From positions 1,116,001-1,180,000 of the forward strand of contig NC_018398.1 in assembly GCF_000208865.1 (NCBI RefSeq): a DNA stretch of 64,000 nt. The letters run 5' to 3'. Both the position numbers and the translations under genes were made by a program. The notes beneath the pieces are model-generated. The model worked only from the letters and a program-made list of their open reading frames with translations, did no database searches and was not told the DNA's origin. Origin of the DNA: Neospora caninum Liverpool (Eukaryota > Apicomplexa > Conoidasida > Eucoccidiorida > Sarcocystidae). Shown here piece after piece: positions 37,401-49,400 of the stretch; positions within the stretch are counted from its first letter, which is position 1; each line of letters starts with the position of its first letter.

Positions 37401-38202
37401 GGCAAGTCTTGCTCCGTGTCGCTCGCCGCTCTGACAAAATGCGGCCTTCCCTCAACAGAAAAAACGGAACGCGACGTGTGCGTGGTACACCTAGTACTGC
37501 GGCTGAGATGCTGGGTCTTGCCGCCCATAAGCCGCGTACGTAGTGGTTAAACGGTTGTGAACCCCGGTAAAGAAACGCACACTTGCCGACAATACAGAAC
37601 GGTCACAACACAGAAACGAACAGATGCGCCTACAGAGAAATACTTGCGCTCTTGCCTTTCGCATTTTTCCGACACGAACAAGACGGGCACCACCCTAGCG
37701 CCGGTTCGGCACTCTGATACATACATGCGCACACGCATGGAAATGCACTTAGGTACATGCACTTATTTTCATCTGAAAATCCACGCTTTAATAGAACGAA
37801 CTGGCTAGCAGATCGGCGCCGCCTGGAGAAAAAGGGATGGCACTATCGCAGGCGGACCCGGACTTTCAAGCAGTGGATGTTTTGAAAGAGCCGCATTGCA
37901 TTCCTGCCAAAAAATCTTCGACTGCAACACTGTCCTGACGACGTTCGTCCGCGCGGTTCTTATATCCACTTGCGCCACGTGTGAACGATCGAACATAAAC
38001 TAAAGAACTGTCGGGCTTCCTTTTACACCCGCGAGTGTTTTTGTGTGTGGCCTTGCTACCGGCACACAACGTGCCTGACAGCACCGCGGCGACACCGTCA
38101 ATTTGTGCGTGAGCGTCTTTTTAAAAGAAACATGCGTCTGCACGGGGAAGCACTGTGGGAAGTGTCCCCCGTTAGAGATCACGGTTCCACAGCGAGAACC
38201 CC
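34413..38202. other. Intergenic region between NOB1 and acetyl-CoA carboxylase
   Basis: Should hold the NOB1 promoter and the ACC 3' UTR. Plus-strand frames at 34969-35814 (281 codons) and 36319-36588 (89 codons, from a true ATG) match no family I know. The stretch around 35940-36320 looks AT-richer than its surroundings. No RNA gene or mobile element was recognised. Confidence 0.6.
34433..34526 (-). other. Probable 94-nt intron upstream of the NOB1 start
   Basis: On the minus strand a GTAAGT donor follows base 34527 and a TTTCTGTCCAG acceptor precedes base 34432. The upstream exon is open in the frame that would join NOB1 (containing ALFHTWKEKAREEKRLSV) but has no in-frame ATG before a stop. 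A 5' UTR intron is therefore the simplest reading. An alternative longer N-terminus from a further exon is possible. Confidence 0.6.
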
Positions 38203-38917
38203 TCAAAGAAGGTGACTCGCGGGGAGGCTGTCTCCCGGTTCTGCGTTATCCCCGGGGGCATTCGGTTTCGTTATCAGCGACAGAGCCGCCATCGACCGCT
38301 GTGTGCTGGAACTGCTTTGCGTTTGCTCCGAGACTGCGCATACAGCTGCACACCCACAGACACGAATCAGCGACGGCGCGTCCAGAATCCACGCCCACCG
38401 AGAGAACGCACTCCGCGCAATCCGCCGGGGAGAGCGCCAGGCAAGAGGAATGATGCCAGGCAAGAGGAATGACGCCGGACAAGAGGAATGACGCGTGGGA
38501 CGCAGCTGCCGTGACGAAGCAACAACGTGATTTGGTTTTCTCGACGCTCAATAGAGGCGCACCGGTATATATGACTCGGCACATCGCGAAAAACGCACGG
38601 TGCGGGGGAATTTCGCTCACTGCCCACGGCCTCTTTGCCGGACCGCCTGGACAAAACGCGCCTCCCACCTCCACGTTTGGAAATTCGCGCGTGTCTCCGC
38701 ACGAGACACGACTTTCCATCGAAAGACTTACACTCCAGGCGGTGATACAAGCTGGGGTCGAGACGCCGGAGGATCTCCAAGAACGCGGTAGGACTGTCGT
38801 GCGCGAAACCCTGGAGGTTTCGCATTTGGTGGGCCGAGCGCAGCGCCGCGAGTTTGTTTGCAAAGAAGGAAATGCTGTGGCACGCCCACTGCACGAATTG
38901 GTAGTTTCCCTCAACGT
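38203..38917 (-). other. ACC exons 38-39: C-terminal end
   Basis: Exon 38 (38917-38732) completes a split codon and encodes [16 protein letters not shown] and [16 protein letters not shown], the helical tail of carboxyltransferase. It ends at a strong GTAAGT. The proposed last exon (38333-38203) follows ATGCGCAG, keeps phase, and encodes a Ser/Thr-rich tail ending ASHLL before TGA. A second acceptor 12 nt upstream is also in frame. Confidence 0.6.
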
Positions 38918-40794
38918 CTGCGCAAAACACGGCAGAAGCCTGGCCGCCAAAACTGAGCTGCGCTCTGCGCGCGCGACAGTGCGAGACTGATCGGTGCGTG
39001 CATAGAGCAGCTTCTTGTCCAAATCTCTACTTTGGTTTCTGGACCCCGTTTCTCCCTTCCGAACGAGGACCCCGCCAACACGCTTCAAAGTCCCGAAAAA
39101 AAGCCGCCGCAGGCACGGCGTGGAACCGTCCAGCGGTCGGTCCCAGATCCCCACTTACTGTGCCCGGCTTCCTCCGCCCACTTGAAGACCAGATGCTGCG
39201 CCTGAATGAGGGTCAAGGTCGGGTCCGCAATGGTGATTTCTTTCCGCAGATTGAAGAGAATCAACTGCCTGCGCAGGCGCCAGTAGAAGTAGTTCCGACT
39301 CTTCTCCCACACCACGACGTCGTGCACGGCGTCGCGCTTCTTCATTCGCGTCGCCGTGTCATGCATGTCCGCAAAGTGAATCGCGACCTGAGCATAGCCA
39401 GGGAACATCGAAACAAAGTGACGACGGGAAGCGAAGCTGGGAAAGCAGCCGCTGATACGCACAGGAAACGACCGAGCCGCGCAGAATCTGCTCGAAACGT
39501 GACACGCACCTGCTTGTACACAGGCAGGAGATCTTGAATCCGCTTCTCCTTCTTCTCTTTGATCTCCTGGCGCCGTGGAGCGTCGATGGGGAGGCCCTCA
39601 CTGGCGAGCTTCGCGTCTTCCTGGCGAGAAACGGAAAACCAAGACACAACTAAAACGCGGTAAGCAGAGACAGACTCGAGCGGCAACACAGAACGGTGCA
39701 CGATCCCACATGCGACAGTGATCCGAATTCTTCCGAACGCAAGGAAACGTGCTGACGGCCCCGCAAACTTCCATGCGAAACACTCGAAAACCTGAAGCCG
39801 GCCGCGTCTCTCCGCATGTGCAGGCGCCGCCAACGGAAGGCAAAAGTGCAGGCACCCGTATGTGTGTCCACACGTGCATGCATAGGGTATTTGCGTATAT
39901 GAAATTATACTAGCTATAGGATCTTGTCGTGTATGTGCACGTTCATATCTGCACATGTGTATGTAAATGCAACATGTGAGCACGTGGGTGTGGAGGGGGA
40001 GTCCGTATGGAGGCTGTGTGTGGATTCCCAGGGGGACAGCTGCGCGCCGACCTTTTCGAGTTGCTGCGTGACGCGATCGAGGCGACGCATGGTGTCAATG
40101 AGCATTTTATCCCGGAATTTGATTTCAACCGTCCCACTCGGTTCCATGACGCCTCCGCGGCTCTCCGTGTCGGCGTACATCTCCATGTGCTCCGCGTTCA
40201 GCCGACTATCCACTACCACCCAGGAACCTCCACGAAGTTCGCCTACACACGCAAACACTCGAGACACGATAAAAACCCAAAGTGACGCCCAACGCCAACC
40301 CTCGCATATATATATATATATATAGAGAGAGACAGTGCTGAAGAATGGGGACAAAAACATCGATCTATGTTCACGTGATCAATCCACATATCTCTCTGCA
40401 GATGCGCGCATGCACAGAGGCGCCGGCGGGGAGCGAACGGTGTAGACAGGCAGCGCATGGGAGACAAAGACAGATTCGCCGCCCTCGACAGTTACCCGCG
40501 TTTGCGGTCCCCCCTGTCCAAACGCCTTTTTGCCACTCTCTGTCCACAAAGCTGTGCACGCATACAGAGGCCTGGGACTGCCCAGTCGACTCATTCGCAA
40601 AATTCACGGCTTGAGTTTGCTCAGCTTACCTTTCGGAGGAATGTAGACAAAGCAAGGCTGCTTGTAGTCCACCAAGGCGTCGACAATGTAAGCTCCAAAC
40701 TTCAGAACCTGCAACGAAAAGACACCACACAAATAACACTTCCTCCTTAACCGTATCTGCATACAGCCATCCACATGTGCCCACATACGTTGCA

Positions 40795-40829
<35 letters not shown>

Positions 40830-40999
40830 CAGCATTGCTGTGAAGAAGTCAAAGCAACAAAACCTTTGTATGCCTCTATGTGGACGTGCAGAGCGTCAGG
40901 CCTACGTTGATATCTGTACCTTGCTTTTTCCGCACCACACGAATACGCATCCATATACGTAGATGTGGATACATGTGCATGCTATGTGCACTGATGTTC

Positions 41000-41031
<32 letters not shown>

Positions 41032-43407
41032 GTGGACAGGCACTGGGTGGTTTCGCGCACGTGTTGCTTGTTTTTTCCTGGTTGTCGCCCGTTCCCCGTT
41101 TCCGGGCGCATTTTGCATGTCCGTTTTCCCGCCCAGCTGAGGCCCGGCCGAGTTGGGGAAAGCCAAGATGCAAACCACGCCGGCGTCTTTCTTCTCCGGG
41201 CGAGAATGTGTTCTTACTTCGTTGAACATGTCCCTTTGGCCACCGGAGAAACCCCGCCAGTTCGCAAAGATGAACAGCGGCAGCTCCTCCTGGTTGAAGT
41301 CCCAAATCGCTTGCGCAGTTTTGTAGGCGCTGTCGGGAAACCAGACTTGGCCTGGCGACACGGAAAAAGAAAGACGACGGAGGCGCCGGTGGAAGGCAGC
41401 CTCAGGGGCGTCTAGACACGAGACGACGAACGGCAATCCCGACATACACGTGGACGTGCCGGGAAACCAACTCAATAAAAACATTTCAAGGAAAAGGCCT
41501 CTTACGTCCGCGTCCTATGCGACTCGAGCTGCCTCACCACAACACGTATGCGCCGCGAATAAATACCCACAACCAAAATACACACCGCACGACCTCTCGA
41601 AACCTATCAACAAGTATACATACATACACATACACACACATACATATAAAAATATATACATATATATATATATATAGCGTAGTGGTTGCTTGGGCGATCT
41701 GTAGCGTCTTTCTTGGAACGAAGGTTGGGCAGCCAGCCCGTGTCTCCAAAAGGAGCACGACGACGAAAGACAACGCGATTGGAGCGAGGAGCACCGAAAC
41801 GAGACCCGAAGTTGCTCACCTGCTCGAGTGAGAAGGATTTCCGACGTGTGCGGCATCGCTGGGTCTGCTGGCTGCTTAGCCTCTGTTACCTGTGCACGTA
41901 CAGTTACAGGACACCCGAAACCCTCCAGGGGTTCTAAAACACGTCGCCCGGTCGCCGCGTTTTCTTGACGTGAACACTTTACCTAACTCTGCTGGTCCCC
42001 CAAACACCTGCATTTTCCTGGTTGTTCCTTTCCACTGAATCTGTGTGGAGTCACTCCCCGCTTTTCCGCCGTTCTACCGGCACGTGGGGAGTCGGGAGAG
42101 CATGCCCACGCAGCCTCCGTTGAGCTTCCTCGGACTTCTTTCCGCGGCGCAGAGAGCCGGCCAGAAGCGTGCGCCGGAAAAAGCCGAGCTTCTCTCTCCG
42201 TCTCGGTGTGTCTCTTTGCGGACTCCCTCGGTTTCCCCGTTCAGACCTCCGCAGCGGCTGCCGGCGATGATACTTACGCGCGTTTCCACAGCCACAATGC
42301 CGACGGGGATGCCGCCGAGACGCGCGCGACCAATGATGACTGACCGGGCCCAGTCAGCCATCGCTTCGCGGTAGGAGCCTCGATCGAAGACGCCGCCGAG
42401 CCAGTTCCCTTGGGGGTCAATGCAGCCTGCATGTACGAAATCGCATGCATGCACCGTCGGTCAGATCCCCACGCGGAAAGAACCCCGCGCTCCACGACTG
42501 CTGTACACCACATCCCACCGGACAAGACAGACCCAAAGAAAGGCAACGATCCACGTTCCGGCGAAAAGATCCCCAAGTCACCAGCTCGCCGTCGCGCCAC
42601 GCGCCGCGCCGCCGAGGCAGCGGTGCTGGGAGGCGAGGTTTATTTTGCATGCGCATGCAGGCGAAAAGCGGGGGAGAAGGATCATGCCACGCTCCCTCTC
42701 GCCACTTCCACCAGTCCCTCCCAGTCGCAACGCACACGATACAAGGCTTCTGTAGAATCGAACGAAACGGTTTTAACGCGAACACGAACCGCGTCTCTCC
42801 GCGGAAGCGCTCGGAATCTACCCGAGGCCTATCCGACCAAAGATCTCGGTTGCCGTTCTCTGTCTCCCCGTGCCTCTCTCGCTGTCGAGGTCTTCCTCCC
42901 TCGGTGTCGGGCATCACTGCTTCTTCTGTCCGTCTGTGCCTCACAGCCTGTCTCCTTTTTCTTTCCCCTGCTCGCCTGCCTCGCCAGGTTTCCCAGCACT
43001 CCGTTTTTCTCTCGGGGAGCCTCACCGGTGAACATGAGACGAGGATCCTCCGTCGCACGCGCAGGCTTGTACGCCACGGGTCTCGAGACGGGGTCGGTTG
43101 GGTCCACCATGATCGGCAGCGGGCCTTCGCGGTGCTCCGGGACGTACGACAGCCAGTCGAGAATCGCTTCGCAGCCTTCAATGTCATCTAACGCGCGCGC
43201 GAGTAAAGAACAACCGGACAAAAAGATACAGAAAAACCATACAACAGAAGGAACCGAACCACGACGAAACCCGGCCGTCAGTGGAGAAACGAAGCGTGGA
43301 GCCCAAAATACTCAGAGGCACGCGAAAAACGCTAGAGACACAAATGTATATATATATATATATATGTATATATATACCTGCATTTGTCTATACACTATAC
43401 ATTTATA

Positions 43408-43438
<31 letters not shown>

Positions 43439-46400
43439 GGCGGTCGCCGGTTCGCCAAAGCCACGTTTGAGGGGGCCGTACATACAGTTTGAGAAGCCCA
43501 GCGAGGAAGATGCGTTTTCCTTTCGTCGCGCATTTTTGTACCTTTAACAATGAGGTGAGAGACGCCGTTTTTGTGCATGACATCGGTGCCTCCAATCTCA
43601 TCATTCGAAGAGTAGACATCCCGCCCAATCAGCCGATTCAGCGCCTGGTAGCCGGTCAGGAGAAGCGGCGCATTCACTGCGACAGACGCAAACAGACAAC
43701 CGTGCGAAACTTGTTTCAGAATTGAAAGAAGATCTCGGCAGGTTGTTAGTTCACAGCCAGCGACACTCACACGCACAGAAAAAAGACATGTATCCACAGT
43801 TTCACTTTAAAACGTTACAAAGCGATATGCGCGGGACAATACATGTCCATGCACACCATACACGGACACGCGCCTGCATGCATTAATACAGCGAGACAAA
43901 TGCGCTGTCACGCAGTTCCTAGATTCACTCGCAGAGACGCACGTGACAGCACCACTATAGCATCCCGCCAACCAGGGAAACAAACGGAAATGTGTATGCA
44001 TATGCAAACAAGCAGTGAATACCTCTTTCCGGAACTTTCTGGAAAAAAGTCTACATCGCCATATCTATACGTGTATAAATCTAGAACTGTACACCTCTGT
44101 GTATGTAAAGAGACACGAAGACGCGTGAGACACTTGCCAAAGTGCGTAAGACGTCCTAGCGTGCATGTTTATGGACACGCGTTTCGGAAGTATCGCATGA
44201 TAGGTGCATTGAATTCACGGCTTTCATAGTCGATGAGACGGACATGTTTCTCATGTAGAGCGTCTGAATCTGTCCAAACATTTCGATTTCCCCGACGATT
44301 TCTTAAAGACGGTGTTCAACTCGTTTCCCCTTTCGTGTAGGTCGGGTTACAAGGAGCATCGTTCAACGCTTGCCAACTTTGAATGAGAGACGAAAACGAC
44401 CCTTCAGACACGAAGAAGCATTTTAAATTTACCCGACTTTTGAATGACGCGTTGCCCGAGGCGCGTCAAGTACGCGCCAATACCAACAGATCGACCTGAG
44501 CAGAAAGTGATGGTGAAGGTGCTCTTGTACGCCCGAGCTGTCTCTCCGGCAATCGCTCCACTTCCGCAAAGATTTTCCACGCCGAGCCCAATTTGCGCGC
44601 CGACAATCGTCGTAATTTTGTAGACCTGCATGCAGCGCCGACTCAGACGGGGGCGCGCGTCTTCGCGCAGAAGCACTGTCGTGCACGCGGCAAAGACAAA
44701 GTGCACACTGAACATCGACGCAGCCGAGGAAAGAGACACGCTCAACACACTTCTACACACCATAATTTACATAGTGATACACATGTATATACATATATAT
44801 AGAGAGAGAGAGATATGTACACCCACATGTAAAACTCATATATATATATATATATATATATGTATACAGGTCTGGATATATATGGAGTTCTAACTTACGG
44901 TTCCCTCGACAGGATGCTGAACAGGCTCTGCAACGATCGAGTCGGTTTGCATGAGTTGCTGGTAGTCTTTTTCGGTGACGTAGAGGAACTTGAATCCGCG
45001 GTGAGGTTGGTTTTCGTCGATCCACTCGACTTGGAAGAGCTTGAGGACTTCGTTCGCTAGGCCCATGCGTGCGCCGCTGTTCACTGCAATGTAGATGCGG
45101 GGAATACCCTGCGTGCACAGAGAGACGGACGCCCCAAACATGCGCACAAACGCGAATATCGGCACAGGCAGCAAGGGGGGGGGGGAGGGGGGGGGGAGGG
45201 AGCGACGGCCGAGACGCCAGGCCGTCGAGGAACGCATGCGGCGAGCATTTCCAAGACACGTCAAGGAATCAGTGGCAGCGCGCCGGTGAAACGCGGTGGA
45301 TGTTTTACCTCCTTTCTGGCGATCTCCGACGCTCTTTGAAACAGCAGATCCTCCGTCACGCCGAAGGTCCCCATCTGGAACGTCACGTCGTTACCTGTGA
45401 AACACCGACAGGAGGCGAGAAAGAGAAAAGAGCACCTCACGCGGCGTGCGGTGTTCGGTCGGGGGACAGAAAACAATCGGCGAGAGATACGGGCGACATA
45501 CAGGAAGCGAGAGAAAAGACAGCAGAGAGGCAAGTGGCGCCGAAAAAAGAGAGGTGAAAAGCGCGACGAACGCCGCCGACCGCGGAGACAAGAACGGGCG
45601 GGAGATTCCAAGCCGCAACGAGACAGACGGAGCCTAGAAAGAGTCGAAAAAGACAAGAGGCGAGGAGGAGGACCGTCGGCAGTCAGAAGAAAGACAAATG
45701 AAGGCTCAACAGCAACGCCTGCACAGACCCGACGGGAGTGAGTCGGAATGGGAGTGCCCGAAATGCTCAAAAAAAAGTGGGGAACGTGCGTGGGGCGGGC
45801 GCATGCGTTATACCGATCAAAATGACGCGCCGCCCTTTGGGGAACTCGGGGGTGTACATGGTAACGCGCCAGGCCACCATGCCGCACTCGTTCAGTCCCT
45901 TCTCTCTCTGCACTTCTTCCAGTTCGCCCTTGCGATTCAGCCGCAACTCCGTCGCTTCAAAGACCTGGGCATGCAGAGAGCCGACAGACAGGCACATCCT
46001 AGACGCACACCCTCTCGCCGGGCTCTCCCCCTGTCCACGCCGCTGTACACTGCGGAAGAGGGTGACAACGCGCACGAAACACGAGTGAACACTCTGCTCG
46101 CCCTTCCGTCGCATTCTTTGCGCTCTGTCGGTCGCCCCTTCTCTTCTTCGCCAGCCATATTTCTCTGCGCGAAGTCGCGTGTGTCGGGCAAGTCGGGCCC
46201 CGCAACTAGCCCCAGGATTGCTGCAGGAATCTATTCGCGAGACCGAAGCGTGCGCAACACACGTCACAGCGAAAGAAGGTGCTCTGTCGCCCGTCCTATT
46301 CGGCGACGCGTCATCGACACCACCGCGCGTCGTGCGGAAACAGACACCAGACGAGAACCCAAACCCGAGGTGCGAGACCAAGCAGGCGTTATGCTGTTCG

Positions 46401-49400
46401 TTTCTTCCTCTTTTTCTCGTTTTCTCCCCTTCCCCGCTTTCGCCCCCTTCTCCTCGGCTCCGCCGTGCCGAGCTTCCAGCCGCGCTCTCACTCGCTCAGG
46501 CAGGAAGGACTTCGCCGTGCTGCTGTCGGCGTTCGCGCCGTGGCCCGAACTGCTTCGCGCTGCTCCCGCGGACGTCTGCCTCGACCCCCAACACGCCACA
46601 AGAGGAAATGAAAACGAAAAGAAAGAGAAAAACGACACCAAAAAGACACCAAAGACGCCTCAGGGGACACACATCCACGCCCTTCACGTGGACCTCGCCT
46701 CAGGACGGAACCGATTTTCACAGACGCCCGGCACGGAAGTCCCCAAGCGTGGTGATACAGAGGTGGATCAATGGAAAGGGTCTGCACGTGAACGACACCG
46801 ACACCTTTGCAGCAGGCATACAGAAGCGTGTATGCATGCAAATACAGATATTCATATCTACCTATATCTAAAACTCTACATCTATGTATGTATGTATGTA
46901 TGTATCTATCTATCTATCTATCTCTATCTATCTATATCTATCTATCTATATACACACATATCGATAGATTCATAGTCATAGGCACTTGGTGAGAACAAGA
47001 GGTGAGCATCGCTGGCAGCTACAGTTGGTGTTGTCTACGAACGTGGCGTTTCGTTTCGAGGGAAAACTTCCTGTGTTCCTTGATAGGTACGGCGTACAGT
47101 GTTTTCGACGATTGCTGGCAGGAAGTACTTGGGACACGACCTCCACTGCTTCCGTATCGCCTCTTCAAACAAATCCTGCAGCGATCCAGACCACAAACAC
47201 ACAGGCCCCGAAGAGACAGCCGCCATTTTTCACCAGTTCCCGAGCGTTTCGCTCCGCCGCCTCTGCGTTGTGATCGAGGCGGCCCCAACCCGCCCCAGAC
47301 GCGCCCCGCCGCGTCGCGGTCTTGGTTTCTCCTCACCAGGAAGTCGTAGATGAAGACTGTCGAGACTGTGAAGGCTTGGGCTCGGCGAACGTCCAGGGCA
47401 CTGGGCAGTGGATGTGGGACGTTGACAGGCCTGCCGTCAAAGTCGCTGTCGTCGCCGAGTTTCACTGAGATGTGGCGTGAAGCCGCGAGCGACGCAGACG
47501 CCTCGCTGGCGGGACGCGAACCGGGAAGCGAGAGAGAAGAGTGGAGAGAGAACGCGCCAGCCCCGCCCAGAGACAGCGCCCCGCGGTTGGCGAGGGCCGA
47601 GAACACCTGCTCGCCGGTTGTCGGATTCGTCACCTCAAGGAATTTCCGAATCCGCAGAGACTGTCCCGTCGGGTTGTCGACTACGAGGCGCAGCGGCACG
47701 CACGGGCCCTCGCTCCCTGGGGCGACAAAGAGACGGCAAAAAGGGACAGAGGCTCGTTTCCGAGGGCGAAAAAACGCAGAAAAATTAAGGGTGAGGACGA
47801 AGCAGAGCCCAGAGGGCGAGCGGCGCAAAACGTTTGAAAGGGTGAGCAGGCGGGAGCGGGCGTAACTCCAAAATGGGGGAGAACGAGCCGAAAAACCGAC
47901 GCAAAACGGGAACACCCACACGACGGGGCAAGGATGCAGGACGAGACGTAGACAAGGGACGCACAGCCACACACACGCACGGGGAGTGAAACTGGGGTAG
48001 AGAAAGAGAGAGGACACGAGCCAGAGAGGAAGGGGGAGGCGAGGACGCGGGAGAAAGGCAGGCCGTGAAAGAGACTCCCGCGCGCGATCCGGTGGCGGCG
48101 TGTTCCTTACCGGCGATGCTTCTTTGCATGTACCGGAGTTCGACTTTCTTGACATTCATTTTCGCCAGCCGGCGCTCATACTGGTTCACCAGCTTGCGGG
48201 CGGCGGCCTCGAGCGCCCCAGGGGCGACGCGATGGACGACCGCGGTGGGCGCGCTGCACAGCTGGGCTGGCCCTGCGGGGCCCCCGCCCACGGAGCCAGT
48301 CGAGCTCGTGCGCGGTCGGCTGGGGCGCGCGCCGCTCGCGGGCCCCGCAGCCGCGGCGGGGAAGAGAATAGTCGTCGAGAGCAGCAGGTGGTTTCCCGCC
48401 ATCGCGTCGCCGTCGCCCGACTTGCATGCGACCTCGAGGGCGTTCAAGCCGCAGACGAACCGCCGTTCCTGCTCAGACAAGACGTCGTCCAGTTCGTCTT
48501 CGACGCCGTCTCGCTCGCGGCCGAGGCTGTCGCCGGGTGTCTCCTTCCCGCCTCGCCCTCGTCCACCGGCTGCGCCGCCGGTGACCACTGTGACGAGGAT
48601 GCGCACAAAGTAGCGGCTGCCGCCGGCGCGGCTCTGGCGCGGGGCGGTTCGCGCGGGGGGATCGGGCGCGGGGTTTGGAGCCCGTTCCTCGGGGGCGGCG
48701 GGCGCACTCGCCAACGGGCTTGGCCCCGGGGCTCTGGGGCCGGATCCGCTCGGTTTGGGGACTGCCTTGAAGACGTGGACGTCCGGGACAGAAGTCGGGA
48801 TGAATCGGACGTGGAAGTGGGGCAGAAAGCGCGAGAGCTCGAGGAGGCTGAACTGGGCGTGGGACGTGTTTCGAATCAAATCTTCTTCCTCGAAACAGGG
48901 CGAGAGCGCGGCGACCGTCGACGGACAGCACAGCGGCGGCAAGGGGCGCATGGCGAGACGCGCCCCCGGGAGACTCGCCCCGTCGGGCGGCCCGCGATTG
49001 GCTTCGTCCCGGTCGTTCTCCGAAGACGCGACGAGGGCCTTGACGACCGCCGCCGGCGCGTGTCCCCTGTCTCCTCGGGCCCGGCCGTCGTCGCCGCGTG
49101 CTCCCGGCGCCGGCGACGAGGCCCGAGAGGGCGTGGAACTCGTCGAGTTCGGCGGACTCGCCGACAGCGAGCAGCCCGGCAGCCGCCCAGCCGCGATAAC
49201 CGCGGGGGTGGGGAGTCGGTAGCAGTTCCGGAAGTAGAAGTAGCGGGGTGTCTCCGTCTCGTCCGAGCTGTCTCCGGGGTTCTCTGAGAAATGCTCGCGG
49301 AGAAACGCGGACAAGACTGACGAGGGCAAAGGAGCGCACCCCACGCCCTCGTCGACGGCGGGCCCCGCCTCCGGAGCTTGCTCGAGAAGGCGCGGCGACC

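Larger units (their letters stand above)
39159..47175 (-). other. ACC exons 24-37: carboxyltransferase domain
   Basis: Exons: 47175-47098, 45964-45814, 45394-45309, 45108-44899, 44625-44433, 43676-43542, 43187-43026, 42426-42278, 41889-41820, 41351-41218, 40708-40630, 40242-40052, 39620-39510 and 39387-39159. Motifs: [159 protein letters not shown] and [11 protein letters not shown]. The donor of exon 24 (GTACGC) and that of exon 35 (GTCGGC) are weaker than the rest. Confidence 0.93.

Noticed and set aside
38246..39154. 302-codon minus-strand ORF as a separate gene
   Set aside because: It overlaps ACC exon 38 in another frame. The exon 38 frame joins exon 37 in phase with family-like sequence, whereas this frame has no recognisable motif.
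48100..49287. 395-codon plus-strand ORF
   Set aside because: Mirror frame of ACC exon 22. No recognisable domain, and its composition is explained by the opposite-strand codons.
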